NCBI GenBank assembly: GCA_002900995.3
Contig: CM035307.1
Span: 2,728,001 to 2,792,000 of the forward strand
Source of the DNA: Ganoderma boninense
Lineage: Eukaryota; Basidiomycota; Agaricomycetes; Polyporales; Polyporaceae
Reading direction: 5' to 3'
Length of the DNA: 64,000 bases
Under the pieces are notes generated by a model, which saw only the letters and a program-made list of their open reading frames with translations, searched no databases and was not told the origin of the DNA. Below, piece by piece: positions 1 through 11,267 of this stretch; position 1 is the first letter of the stretch; every line of letters starts with the position of its first letter. The translations under genes were made by a program, and so were the position numbers.

Positions 1-278
1 AATTCCTTTTGTTGCATGTGTCCTGCACCAGTTGCGACTTAGACAGGTCTAGGGACTACGCTCGATGACAGGGTTCATCTCGCATGCGCTTGTATGTTGA
101 GTACTTGCCGTATTTATTCGCGCCCCTAGTTGGATGCATGAATGAGTCTTGGTGACATTTCTGAGTCGTTTCCCCAGTACGACGGTTACCCCCACCTGTT
201 CGGGGACTATGATTTGGTCCCTCAACGTTCTCTGAGCCACTTGCAACGATGGATTTGATTAAACGGAAGAGGCTCCTG

Positions 279-1724
279 TCAAGTAAACGCCTCCCATTCA
301 CGTCCACTTGTCAACCACCCTTCGAAAGGGCCGCTGGATCCCTTGAGAAGGGCTCTTGCTGCATTATAGCCAGCGTCACGTTGTTTCGCATCGAAGTAGG
401 TGTGTTCTCTGTAAGGTAAAGGGTATGCGTCGACGCCCATGAATGATGCAACTTTCTACTCACGGGACTAGTGATACATCCAGCTTGGCCGCGACCTCCT
501 TGAACAAACCATACAAGGCAAGCTTGGACAGCACCGGCCTGAAGAAACAGAACCACTGGATATCAACCCCGGGAAGGATGCTATCTACGAGACTACAACC
601 GACAAACCTGAACTTGGGATTGTGGCGATGCTTTGGCGATATACCACGACGAAGACCGTTGATGAGAACCTCACTGGCTCTCGTCGACTCCGCGATGTAA
701 CAGAGGGCTTCCATCTCTAAATCAGTGACGTTCTTCTCTTATATTTGGCTGGCCCCCTTACAGTCATTACATCCACTCGTCACACCTGATCCAAGAGTCG
801 AGCGCGAGTGTGGGTACGGAACAGACGTGAACTCGACAGCAGGATCATTCAGCCGGAAAAGAGCCGGCAAGCCTGTTAGATCGTCGATTCAGTTCTACGC
901 TGCATAACCCGCACTGTACGAACCCGCTATCGAACGCAGCCTCGCGTGCAAGGCCCTCTGGCAGTCCTCGAGGACGACCGGGTGCATGGGCTGCGTGACC
1001 TCTCCGACGATCACGCGATTGATGTACACGGGGCGCAGGAGGCGCGACGCGAGAGCACCCTGGATGCCCAACACGTTCCATGCCGCGATCTTGTCGCTGC
1101 ACGACATGGACAGCGTCGGCGGCGAGTCCGCGCGGCCGGGCTTCGTGCGGAGCACGCCGTACAGCGAGTAGTTGTCGCGCCCTCGGGAGGCGGTGCCCGG
1201 CGGGAGCTCCGGGAATGGGGCTGAGTCCTTCAGGCAGCCATCTCGGCGTCCTGGGATGACGCCAGATGTCGGGTGGAGGCGTCCCCACCTGTTGGAGCAG
1301 TTAAAGTCAGATAGGCAGCGGATTTGGAGGATGCAGTGGATCGCTTACACGGTACTGTGGAGACGTACATGTCGAGCTTGACGTCGGCCTTCAGCGCGTA
1401 TTTTCCGTCTTGGCCTTTCGATATCCACCGTGTCTGTGCGTCACTGCTGCAGCTCCGCAAAATCTCCTCGAGGAGCCACCGGATGGCGCCTCTCCGAGCG
1501 AGGACCTCTGCATGGCTATCGTGCAGAGCATCCCCGTTCTGGGGCATTCGAGCAGCTGGCAGACATTTGGACCCGGTCCCGAGAGAAATGACCTTGATGT
1601 GTTCGCCGTCGCTGAGCACGAACCCAGCTAAAATTGTGAACTGGCCGTCCGGCGGCCTGAATTTCAGCTCGGTGTATGTCGAAATCACGCGTAAAGCGAC
1701 GTTATCTGCGGAGTGGTTCACCAT
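279..1724 (-). CDS. TAD1: tRNA-specific adenosine deaminase 1 (ADAT1/Tad1)
   Basis: This gene encodes the editing deaminase that converts A37 to inosine in tRNA-Ala. The first exon carries the zinc-site signature GDALHDSHAEVLARRG with the metal His and catalytic Glu. An intron at 1289-1348 splits the second motif, and removing it gives VSTVPCGDAST. The third ligand lies in SMSCSDKIAAWNVLG (about 1050-1130). Further short exons give TSVPYPHSRS, EVLINGLRRG with SPKHRHNPKFR, LSKLALYGLF, and a typical family end, GPFEGWLTSGREWEAFT. The stop codon is at 279-281. The start at 1724 precedes the conserved N-terminal block. One base is missing near 1231-1234: QDAEMAA runs into TGA, whereas the family reads on as LKDSAPFPEL in the next frame. 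I take this as an assembly indel, since everything downstream is conserved. It is head-to-head with the Con-6 gene. Confidence 0.9.
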
Positions 1725-2169
1725 TCATAGCCAGACGTGCAAGGTGGGGCAACGGAGAGCGGAGGGGGAGGTGGGGTATGGTGGCAGTTCAGAACGTTCA
1801 GAGGCGGTGGAGCGTCGGGTGACCGAAGTGGCGCGGGCGGCCCGGGAGAGTTCAGCGCTTGTACGTTCTGCGAGCTTGAGCTTGCCCACTCTCCACCACC
1901 GTACGGTTCCTCAGCAAGAACCGCAGCAGCACGAAAGGTTCGCCTGCCGCGTGTGGGGGAGGGAGGAAGGACTTTGGCGACCGAAACCGTCTACGATAGT
2001 TCCCATGATCTGTAATTGCACCACAGTACATTTATGACGTTTTACGTCCTCGAGCCGCATAAAACGGCAGTCTCGAGCTCTTCCGTCGATCGCAAGAACC
2101 ATTGACCTGGACCAAACCACTCACGTAACATCACCTGTCGCAGATCCCTCTACCTACTTCTCTATCACA
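1725..2169. promoter_or_regulatory. Divergent promoter, TAD1 / Con-6 gene
   Basis: About 445 bp separate the start codons of two genes pointing away from each other, so this should hold both promoters. I see no convincing TATA box or other named element. An ORF of 237 codons that enters from 1324 is antisense to TAD1 and I do not consider it real. Confidence 0.5.
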
Positions 2170-2601
2170 ATGCCTCTGTTCGGTCGCAGCAACCGCCACA
2201 CCTATCACCAGACCTCCCACAGGAGCCGCTTCCGCCCGCGATTTGGAAGGAAGGACCCAGATAGGGTCGCCGGAGGTTACAGTGAGGAGCATCTTACGCC
2301 GTATCGACGCCGACAGAGTGCTAATAATGCTGTTATCATGAACGACAGAGGCCGCTCTTACCAATCCAAACACCACTCGCTCCGGTAGGAAGCACGCAAA
2401 GCGCGAGTTGAAGCTCATGGTCCGTGTTCTGCGCTGCTCACCGTGTCTCACCAGACCTTCCCTGACGTATCGGCATCCTCGTTGCAGGGTCGGGGTGATG
2501 AGGCTCATGTTTCCCTCATGAAGAAGATCAAACGCACACTCGGCATACGCAGCACTTCCCGTTCAAAGCGGCATACTTTGCACAAGCGGAGGAGGCACTA
2601 A
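2170..2601 (+). CDS. Small Con-6 (conidiation protein 6) family protein
   Basis: A three-exon gene for a basic protein of just under 100 residues. Introns at 2282-2348 and 2420-2487 both have GT-AG ends, and the first has a good branch point (GCTAATAA). Splicing joins DPDRVAGGY to KAALTNPNTTRSGRKHAKRE. That is the hallmark of the Con-6 domain (R-V-A-G-G-Y-K-A-x-L-x-N-P-N-x-x-x-x-x-x-K-x-H-A). The tail is rich in Arg/Lys and ends KRRRH. In Neurospora the family is induced during conidiation and is found in free conidia; its molecular role is not known. The high basic content suggests nucleic-acid or membrane contact, which is inference only. It shares a divergent promoter with TAD1. Confidence 0.75.
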
Positions 2602-3041
2602 ATCCTCGGCTTCGCAGCAACTTATAGCAACTAGAGCAGTCTATATACTACGGATACCCCCCTGCCCGCCTTTTTCCTTATGGTTCATAACGCATGCCTT
2701 TCCGGGACACCATAATACGATATGGATATATCCGGTTTCTCACTACCCGTTCCGTTGTGAACCGTAATGCCATTGAGTCGATGTGTGATGTTATACAGAT
2801 GATGCTGTGTACATGTATGCATACATGGGATCGTGACCTGTCGTAAAGACGAACAATGAAAAATAAACACGAATACTGCCACTGAACCTGTGACCCGACC
2901 GCTCGACCGGCAAGCAGCCGTCGGTTTTCGACGTTCGTAGCAACACGTTTCGGGGGCATTAGCCCATAATAGCGAATCACAGTCCAAGAGCGAGAAGGTG
3001 GATGATGGGGGCGTTGTTCCCAACTGCAGTGCCCCGGTCCC
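2602..3041. other. Convergent 3' intergenic region
   Basis: Lies between the 3' ends of the Con-6 gene (+) and the following gene (-). It is more AT-rich than its surroundings and has several AATAAA-like stretches, consistent with two 3' UTRs. I see no gene in it. Confidence 0.5.
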
Positions 3042-4027
3042 TCAGCTGGTGGAGAGAACAGGCTGCCAGGTGCCGGGGGAGATCTCCTCCAGGTGGTAGA
3101 GGATCACACGGTCCCACGAGACGGGAATCATGTTTGCCTGCGGGATGGGCGCAAAGCTCGTGAGTGGCGCGGTCCTGGTACACGGGATACAGCTGCGGTG
3201 CAGGCAACAGGACGCATGCTTACCTGCAAGAAGTGGACGCAGGCCCGCGCGATCCTTCGCGCCAGGGTCTGGAGCTCTACGCGGCCGTCGTAGCAGTCCG
3301 CGGGCAGCTCGTACGTCATCGCGTTGTACCCCGTCCACTGCAGAACACTCTAGGTTAGCTCATGTGCTCCTTCATGGTCGGGTGCTGTGAGGGAATGGCA
3401 GACGTACCCGTATTTTGAGGATGATACGCCCACGAGCATCGGCATTGAGGTCATACAGGCTGTACTCGTGGTTTTGGCTGAGGTGAGCGTCGGACATGGC
3501 CTCCCCGAGCGTGATGCCACTGCGGAAGCCGCCCTTGCGCTTGAACTTGACCACAGTAGAACGCATACCATCGTACCCCATCCCGGCATGACGACTCATG
3601 CGCGAGAGGGAGCGCGACATCCGCGAGGCCCGACGCTGCAGACCGTATGGGGCACTGCGGCGGTGGTCAGCGTAGTACGGGTCTCGGATGTCAAGATCAT
3701 CGTACGCTGGACGGGCACGAGTTAGCCGACGGCGACCTAACGCGGGGGCACGGATTTGCATACCTCGGCCGTATTGGCTGAGTGAACGTTGAGGGCCGTA
3801 GGCGGGGTAGACGCCGCTGGTTGCGTATCCGGGCTACGTCTGGTGTCAGCAAAGTGTGGTCTTGGGAAACCCATCAGTCTACTCACATCCGTGAACGCAA
3901 CGCCATACCCCGGGTCGGCGTACCCGAACTCGGTGGGATGAACACCATAGACCGGAGGCCCATGGGAGAGAGAGTGCTGGAGGGGGTAACCAGCCGAGTA
4001 CGCCGTCTCGTATGCGGGGTATGCCAT
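3042..4027 (-). CDS. Conserved basidiomycete protein of unknown function
   Basis: Multi-exon gene starting MAYPAYETAY. The N-terminal third is rich in Tyr, Gly, Pro and Ser. After splicing an intron that begins GTGAGT near 3890, the frame runs PGYATSGVYPAYGPQRSLSQ, then an Arg-rich linker (RRRLTRARPAYDDLDIRD). A globular C-terminal domain follows: VKFKRKGGFRSGITLGEAM, SLYDLNADARGRIILKIR, then (next exon, ~3340) WTGYNAMTYELPADCYDGR, LQTLARRIARACVHFLQ and finally PVSWDRVILYHLEEISPGTW. All junctions keep frame with GT-AG ends. From memory of fungal proteomes I recognise the C-terminal block as a conserved domain of uncharacterised basidiomycete proteins, but I cannot name a function. No signal peptide or membrane segment is evident. 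Confidence 0.7.
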
Positions 4028-5827
4028 GGTGTCAACGACCTTTTGCGGCGGGGTGGACTTGAACGAAGGCTGCGAGGGGAAGGGGGTCTGTCCAATATGT
4101 ATCCATCGGCCGCCGGGGTCTTATAGGTAGGATATGGAGAGCCATGACAATAACATGCAACGCGCAACGCATGGCACTGGCGATGATCTAGAGCCATAGA
4201 CGCCCTGTAGCCTTGAGGACGAAGAGAGAATGCAAGGACAATCGAGTATCGAGTATCTGCACGCCACACGAAAGCCACCATGGTGATGGTAAGCATGAAA
4301 TGAGGACCTGTATTGGCGTGGAAGAGTAACGCTCACGCCGAGCGCTGGCGCTGATACAGGCGCATATATTAATGCAGAACCTGTTGTTGGCCCTGCGCCC
4401 TGGCGACTGGCCGTGACCAGGGGTATAAGGATCCCCGCTGAGCGTCGTCCGAAGCCGAAGAGCCTGTTTCACCCTGTAGAAGGAAGCTCAAGCGGACCAT
4501 GCGGAGACGCAGAAGGGGTGGACGTACTGCGAGAAGGCGAGGATTGGCGTGGCGGGACCAATCACGGAAGGATGAGCGTCCCCGGAAATTAGGGAGTCCT
4601 TCGCAGGTCCGTCGGCACGACGCCTGCAGGGAAACACGCGTACATCAAAGGGTCTTCGTCGGCCACATCAACGATTACTTACGATCATCCTCGTCCACGA
4701 TGAAGCGTGTGAGCAATAAGTGTCTTTTACTGAAGTCGCCGCCCGTCTTGCGTGCCGCCAAAGAACAAAGGACAGAGCAGCGAGGCAGGACACATGTCAG
4801 AGGGGGAACGGCAGCGGCCTGGTGATGTCGTGGTGGTGTAGTGAGCATGAAGCAAGGTTTATCCAACAAAGCCTGCATGTGGCCACGGCATTTGCCGCGA
4901 CGCCTACATACATGCGGCCCGCAGCGGCTGTGCCGTGGAGCAGCTTGTTTCCAAGTCTTAGTTCATCACCAGCCTGAGCCTACACACTCGAGTAGAACCC
5001 GCCTTCACCGAAGGCCCAGATGCCTTCTCGCGGAATTAAAGAATACACCAACCATCGTATTCACGTAATTGCACCCGCACCATCCTTCCATCCACTCGGA
5101 GTCTCGTGAGTCCTGGATATGCTACCCTCTGTTTGCGTGCCGCACCGGTGGCCACACGCACATGTACCTAGCACCCTACATATGTCCAGAACCACCCGCA
5201 CACTGACAGGTCAAGAATGCGCTCTTGCCTCGTGCAACTGGCGAGGCTGGCGCAGTGTGGCGTCACCCTCATTCGCGCCTGTGCGGTGGCGGCTTTCGGG
5301 TCTCGAGCCTTCGAGCGTAGATCCCCTCGGAGCTGAGTCCTCTCTTGCATGTATGATAATGCGAGGTACAAGGTTGGCCTATGGCCACGTTCGTGTATTT
5401 GTTACGAAACGGCGAGTATCCTCGACGCGGTGACCAACCGGAGCATTCACTGCGCTTCAATCCGCGGTGATCACAACACAACGTGTTGAGAACGTGCCGT
5501 GGATGGCAGGCAAGTTACCTCCCAGTGTGTTCAGGAGGAATTCCCAACCCGTTGGAGACTTACTGCGGCTCCTGAGAAAAGTCGGTCACGTTGGGTCATC
5601 GCGCTGCTCCCGCAGAACATTGGCAAGAAACGTGTAAATGATTTGAATACGTTGCATATGTATATGATACAGGTAAGTAGAAGATACGCGTATCACCTCC
5701 GTAGTCTCCGTGGATTATAGATCTCGTTCATGTAGTACAACGCGTCTCGATGCCACATCTGCGCGTCTTGGGCAGTCCCCTCTCTTCACATTGAAAATTT
5801 GTTGACCAAGAAACGCAATGAGAAGGC
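4028..5827. other. Long region without a convincing gene
   Basis: Only short ORFs occur here on both strands. They lack codon bias, conserved motifs and compatible splice sites. It contains the upstream region of the minus-strand gene ending at 4027 and the downstream side of the small gene at 5828-6401. A non-coding RNA or a rapidly evolving gene cannot be excluded. Confidence 0.5.
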
Positions 5828-6401
5828 TCAGGCGACTGGAAGCGTGCGACGGTGGTGGCGGCGGAAGCGGTTCTTCAGCGAGCGGCATGCTTCCTTCACG
5901 CAGGTGATGAAGGCATTGAGACGTCTGGAGACGCAGCGGGACTGGGGACGTATTGGCGCAAACGCAGGATGGGGCAGAGGACGCACGTACCTGAGCCCAA
6001 AATCCCATCCTAAACAACACGCTGTAACCCAATGTCGAAATGCCGTGGACGCTAGCACTGGGAGCGGGAAAGACGAAGTCTGAATTGTACGAGTACGAAG
6101 GGAATGACAGCTAACGCGAAGTGTGAACAGCAGAGCAAGACTCATAGGCACGGGGATACGTACGACGGAGACATCCTCCGAGCTGGGCGTGTCGCCATGC
6201 AAGGACGCGTCAAAGGGCGTAGACTGACTGTCGAGCTACGTGTGCGTAAGGACGTTGACAACAAATCGCAGTGAAAAGAAAGAGTTGTACCTGATAGGCA
6301 CGATTGAGGGATGGGTAGAAGTAATACACGTCGTACTCGTCGTCATCACCGCCGGGCGTTGTTAAAGCGACGGAGCGAGGCTGCCGCACTGACTCGTGCA
6401 T
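5828..6401 (-). CDS. Small multi-exon hypothetical protein
   Basis: Not recognised. Four exons can be joined in frame. The first starts MHESVRQPRSVALTTPGG and continues DDEYDVYYFYPSLNRAYQ. The next reads STPFDASLHGDTPSSEDVSV. The third contains SVHGISTLGYSVLFRMGFWA and the last SRRLNAFITCVKEACRSLKN, ending HHRRTLPVA. Introns are 50-100 bp with GT-AG ends, and the exons show the GC-rich third positions of neighbouring genes. The product would be about 125 residues: an acidic-aromatic N-terminus, a short hydrophobic middle and a strongly basic C-terminus. The true start could lie further upstream (see 6402-6850). Splice choices in exon 3 are ambiguous, so confidence is moderate. Confidence 0.45.
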
Positions 6402-6850
6402 GGTCAGCTAGGACGAGGCGGGGCGGTGGAGGGGGGCGATGGAGGCAGGAGCCTGTAAGCGTCGGCAGCCGCGTCTGCGTATTATGAGGAATCTGGAGGA
6501 CGAGCCATGTCGTAATAGCCAGGGCCTGGCAAAGAAGAAGCGCGCCGAAATTGAGGAAGAAGCCCCAGGGTCGAGGCTGGTGCCGCGCTCGCCTTCCCGC
6601 GTACCACTTAAACAGCGAGAGACCTCCTGCGTTAATGCACGCGCCTCCGTGTAGAGCTAATTCAGGTAGGTGCCTCACGGAGATACCTGCCAGTGCTGAT
6701 GGATAACAAATCAGAAGCAGCCGGAAGCGAAGACTCATAGTTTTGCGTCGCCCAATGCAAGCCCGGGGTCCCAGTGGAAGCATGGAATGGCCCTAGGCGA
6801 ACTGCAGCCCCGACAACTCGGACTCCATGCCCGAAACGCACGGTCGCCAT
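6402..6850 (-). other. Possible extra 5' exons of the gene at 5828-6401
   Basis: The minus strand holds an ATG at 6850 (MATVRFGHGVRVVGAAVRLG) and a second frame with a strongly hydrophobic run (GFFLNFGALLLCQALAITTW) near 6480-6550. The hydrophobic run could be a membrane segment. I could not find splice sites joining these unambiguously to the downstream exons, so this may be promoter sequence, a separate small gene or a coding remnant. Confidence 0.25.
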
Positions 6851-8298
6851 CTCACAAGCAAAGAGCGAGAACTGGTCGCAAGGCCTGGATGAAACCAGCT
6901 GTCGACGAGCGACAGGCAGCCAGTGCAGAGAGAGCGAATCGAGAACACCTACGGTGAGCTCTTCCTGTTCTCCATAAGTCCTGAACCAAGGGAGTGGGGC
7001 CAGCCACCTTGGAGGCCATAATGAAGTCCGCTAGGGCCTTCCCCCTAGCATCCAGCTCGTTTGCATTCGTTTTGGCCGCTCCGCTGGGCAGGAAAAGGCA
7101 GCACTTTCAGAACGTGGGCGCTCACATCCTCGCAGTCATGTGACGTGTCACGAAGACACGAAGCGTGACTGTGACTCTGCGCGGCTCCGACGCCTCACGG
7201 CAGACGAGCGTCGTGCGGTTCCCCCCATCCAGTTTCCTTGGTTTCGAAACAAGCCCCTGTGTCCTAGCTTTCTCGAGGAGTGCCACTTCCGTCAAGAACG
7301 CCGGCCCAGAGCCTGAAGAACCCCAAGAGTGTGCTGCAATTCGGCGTGTCACAAGACCAAGAACTGACAAGACTCCGGAGAAGACCCGCCCAAGAATGTG
7401 TGTCCGACCAGGGTGGAAAAGGTTGACAAAATCCTGCAGAGAGACTGACCAAATGAGCCATAGGCAAGCTTTGAGGAGGCCAAGTATGCTCGCCATGCCC
7501 CATGCCAATTGGCATGGGCTGCAGTATGGCTTTCGGGGAGCTCTCCGACACCTGTCCGAGTCAGCGAACAACACGAAACGCTACAGGAGAACGCACCAAG
7601 AAAATTATGCACAACAAGAATGCTTTCCAACAATGTCTACACGAAGTTGCAGGATATTCCGGCCGCTACGATGACTTTGGCGTCGCCTGCGGTCATGGTC
7701 CCAACCACCGACCCTTAGACTAGCGGTGAGCAAGCTTCGTGTGACGTTGACCAGCCTGCCTTCACATCGTACACATCGGGTACGGGGCGAAGGTGGTGCT
7801 TGGCCAGGGGAGGGTTCGAGGTCGGGCCAGAGAGCGGTCGTGAGATTGAGCCCAAGTGTACGCGTTGGGATGGAGATGATCGACCCCTATGTCTTCTGCG
7901 GCGCGCAGAGCCAACGTTGCTGACAAGCTGGTAGAGATGCCAGCGCACGGAGGACGTGGGGGACGACGAGTGTGATTGGGACAGGTTTGGGATGCGATGT
8001 GCGGATTCGCTTTTTGCACGTTGCCGCTGGACTCCGACTCGGAACTGGTCCAGGGCACACGCATACTCCGCGGCTCAGCCTCAGCCGACCATCCTCCCGA
8101 TCCCCCTTGTCTGATCGAATCCAGCTGCCCGTCAACCCCTCCACACGCCGATCCTCTTTTTTGTCCGCCCTCAACACTCAACTCTGGTCCTTCCTCCAAC
8201 CACCTTCCGTGGACATTCTACTCTACTCCATTCCAATTTCTAGACCCGCCTGCCACTCGGTCAAAGCATGCTCTGAACCCTGACTACACGCTACCGAC
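6851..8298. other. Gene-poor region
   Basis: Overlapping ORFs of 150-170 codons run on both strands at 7122-7674, but neither has convincing codon bias, domains or splice partners. The only structured element I see is the 20-bp palindrome at 7499-7518. Confidence 0.4.
7499..7518. repeat. Perfect 20-bp palindrome
   Basis: CCCATGCCAA is followed directly by its reverse complement TTGGCATGGG, with no spacer. It could be a dimeric regulator site or a chance structure. No gene start lies close enough to decide. Confidence 0.6.
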
Positions 8299-8538
8299 AT
8301 GTTGCACGACGCCGTCCATACCCTGGCACAGGAAGCTTTCCCAGCAGACCTCGCATCGGTATACCCTCTCGACCCGTTTCCTGAACACCAGCTCACTGGC
8401 ACTACAAAACTCCTCCATGCACCGTTTGCCTCGCTCATGGTCGACCAAACGTTGACACGCTCAGATTGCAATGGCTTTCTCCTGAGCAACCTGCGGAGCC
8501 TCCCTGCGTTTGGGGTTGGGGAAACCGCCGCAGCCAAG
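8299..8538 (+). CDS. Possible single exon, unrecognised
   Basis: An open frame of 80 codons starts MLHDAVHTLAQEAFPADLAS and runs to a good donor (AAG|GTGTGT) at 8539. Third-position composition resembles real exons, and the middle (SDCNGFLLSNLRSLPAFGVG) looks protein-like. I found no downstream exon that continues it and cannot name a family. It may be the first exon of a degraded gene. Confidence 0.2.
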
Positions 8539-8869
8539 GTGTGTAGTCACGCTATTCGCCTATATTCCTTTCTTTCCCCCATACGTCCAACCGGACGGCT
8601 TCATTACCTTCGAATTTCTTAGTGCCGTCCTTCTGCAAAGTCCCGGACCTTCGTGCCCGGTAGCTTTCCCCCTCATTTGGCCCCATGTCTCCAATTACAT
8701 TTTCAAACGTCCGACAGCCCTCCGTATTGCTATTGCCACGTCGGAATGTTTTGTGCGGTGGCGGACACATCGTACTGAGAATTGGCCTTGCTTTGCGGTA
8801 CGGTTTGCCTAGCTCAGAAGTGAGACACGTATGAAACCGTGCTCTCGGGAACTGGCGGCATAATTGGTG

Positions 8870-9617
8870 ACGGAGGCTGGACAAAACATACGTTGCGGAT
8901 CTCTTCCAAAGCGTCTCGACGAGCGGATGTGCGAGCGTCCGGAGATGATCAGGCATCCGAGATACCAAGTCCAACCACCGGACGCAGGCATTGCGTTTGA
9001 GTGCGGGCTCCACGCCCTGCACGCGAGGCCCGGAGGGGACCTCGTAGTGGTTCATGGAACGCGGTATGTCTCGGATGCCCGGTAGTCACCGCTCAGAAGT
9101 CTCCGCCGTCATTCAGGATGGGCCCTCCCCCTACACAACATCGTTTCCATGTCCTCTCGCACACCAAGGACCTTCCGCAGGGTCCAATGCATGTCGGCAC
9201 TATCGAAAAGTCTATGTTTCGATGGTTACACGCTCAACTTCAACGCAAAAGACGAAGGGTCGACCTCGCTCAAGGCCAGGAGCTTCATCTTGTGCCGGTC
9301 AGCGATCCCAAGACCGTCGTTGGTGGTACAGGCACCAGCCTCGGGGAACAACTTTAGGAGAGTGTGCAGATGCACATGACGTTACACTTGTTCGGCCCCT
9401 CGGACGCCTCGTGGGATCGATATGGAACTTCCAGAGCATCCTGCAGGCTCGGAGCCGAATGCAAGACGGGGCTGGGAAGAGTTCAGCCGATTCTCAACGG
9501 GATCCGAGCTACGAACTGTCGCGTCTTGGTACCCTGTATAATGGTATATTGAAGACACATGGCACTTGGTCGGTCGTAGGCACTTCGCAGGAAGGGCAAC
9601 AGACCATTCATGTCCAT
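8870..9617 (-). pseudogene. Probable degraded F-box/LRR-like coding remnant
   Basis: Pieces of minus-strand sequence have coding-like codon use but do not join into one frame. They are MDMNGLLPFLRSAYDRPSAM (from 9617), LQDALEVPYRSHEASEG, LHTLLKLFPEAGA with LLALSEVDPSSFALKLS, DMHWTLRKVLGVREDMETM, and VRWLDLVSRMPDHLRTLAHP with LVETLWKRSA (to about 8890). The leucine-patterned phrases recall the C-terminal halves of basidiomycete F-box proteins, but no F-box itself is visible. Several stops and frame changes separate the pieces. Given the indels found elsewhere in the window, part of the damage may be sequence error. Family assignment is tentative. Confidence 0.3.
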
Positions 9618-9846
9618 GGTGGCCTGCTCCGTCCGGCGAGTCCAGTGGCTCGGGATAATTGGTATCGTGTTTGACACAGTGGAGGCTAACGTACATATTT
9701 GTAAACTCAAGAACTATACAATGCCTATGGTATGGATACAGTTTCAAGGAAAACCCTGTCGTCGAAATCGTATGGTCATGAAATTCCATCAAGAGCCAAG
9801 CCAGGGCAAGTAAAACGCCAGTGGTAGCGGTAAGGGAACGAACAAA

Positions 9847-10701
9847 TTAAGCCTTTGCGCCGGAGGGGGCGGTCTCCGGAGCCTGAGCCTGAGCCGGAGC
9901 CTGAGCCTGAGCGGTTCCCTTGTCTCCGGTCGTGGGTGCCGTCGGGCTGTGCGGCTCACTGATGCTCGTACGGGCCTCAGCTGCAGCGGCTTCTCGGGCA
10001 TGCACTTCGGACAGCTGGGACTCGCGCTGATGCTGCAGACGGTATTGGTTAGTGTGTACTTTCCAGAACAGGCTCGAGCCGATGCTGGAGAGACCGACAC
10101 TCACGTCTTTGTGGCTCTTCTGCACGCGCATCTCCTCGAGGCGTTGACGCTTCTGGTCAAGGTCCTGTTCCATCCGGTTGGCATGGTCCTGTTTCATCTA
10201 CAGAACGACGAGAAGTCGCGAGGAGCACTTCAGTTTCATCGTGACGGACTAGAGAGGAGGATGCCATGTACCTGCACTGTTTTCTCCGCATTGTGGCCTT
10301 CGGTGATGGCTACATCGTGCTTATGTTTAGCCTCATCCAGGGCGAGAGCCGCCTGGTGCTCCTTCTTGACAGCCTTGTCGAGCGCATGACGAGCGTCGTC
10401 TACAGCCTACAAGTGCAGGACGAATATTCAATCAATGAGTGCCCGAGCGAACAGGAGAGTCGCACGGCCGCCGTAGGATAATGGGGTGACTCCATGGAGC
10501 CTGACATAGTAGCGGTCGGGGCCAGTGAACGTCGAGGACCCCCACCTTGATACTCTTGCCGTGCGCGTCTCCAGCTTTGGAGAGGTCGCTAATGGCATGA
10601 TCGAGGCTCTTCTGGTCGGTGTGGGCTTCTTTAGCGACCCTCTTCTCGACCTCGCGAATCTCTGGATTTCCGGAATACTTGTTCTTGCCGAAGAGCGGCA
10701 T
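9847..10701 (-). CDS. Small coiled-coil protein, unknown function
   Basis: Four exons give roughly 185 residues. Exon 1 is MPLFGKNKYSGNPEIREVEK through SDLSKAGDAHGKSIK. Exon 2 begins AVDDARHALDKAVKKEHQAA and continues LALDEAKHKHDVAITEGHNA. Exon 3 reads MKQDHANRMEQDLDQKRQRL and EEMRVQKSHKD. Exon 4 ends in a low-complexity Ala-Gln-Pro run encoded by GAGCCT/GAGCCG hexamer repeats (9880-9920). All introns are GT-AG. The sequence from residue 15 to about 140 has heptad-like spacing with many Glu, Lys, Ala and Gln and essentially no Pro, so one long amphipathic helix or coiled coil is likely. No signal peptide. Related short proteins starting MPLFG occur in other basidiomycetes; their function is unknown to me. 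Confidence 0.7.
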
Positions 10702-11267
10702 AGCGAGTGGCTGGTGATATCGGCTGAGAGCGGTGGTATGGGTGCGAGGTAGTGGGCACTAGCAGACAATGGGATACAGGGGCTGCATGGCTGGGCTCAC
10801 GGCAATATGCATGTGGTTGGCGGTTGACATCGACGTCGAGTGGGAGTGCCCGAAACGGGGAGTGCCTCCGGTGACGTCACTGAGGACGGGTGGTTGCGAG
10901 CGGGGCTTGGAAGGGGTTGGAGCCAGATGGAGCTCGCGGGGAGCTGGGGACGACATCAACGCGCGGCTGTTCCTGGCTGCATGATGGTCCTCCGTTCCTT
11001 GGCGATGTTCGTGGGCGGGCGACGAACCCCGCAGCGGAGCCTGGACGACCGGAATGCACCCTCTTTTTCATTTCTTGTCCGCCGGGCGCATGCAAGTTTT
11101 ACACGACGGGGGTCGACAGCAACGCGGCCAGCGAACCGTACTTAACTACATCTCGTCACGGAGCAGCACTGGTGGATCCAACGGCTCCCCGTCAGACAAG
11201 AATACCACGCGCCCACATCAGCTCCGCTCGCTGCCTCGCACTAGCTGGCAGCTCACGTTCCTTCTGA
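10702..11267. promoter_or_regulatory. Divergent promoter region
   Basis: About 566 bp between the starts of the coiled-coil gene (-) and the MscS-type channel (+). Pyrimidine-rich tracts precede the channel start (11230-11267), as is common just upstream of fungal transcription starts. No specific operator recognised. Confidence 0.4.

Noticed and set aside
1324..2037. 237-codon open frame on the plus strand
   Set aside because: Covers TAD1 exon 1 in antisense and its promoter. No domain is seen, while the minus strand has the deaminase motifs.
7122..7674. Overlapping 150-170 codon frames on both strands
   Set aside because: Neither frame shows the third-position bias of real genes here, and neither has splice partners or motifs.
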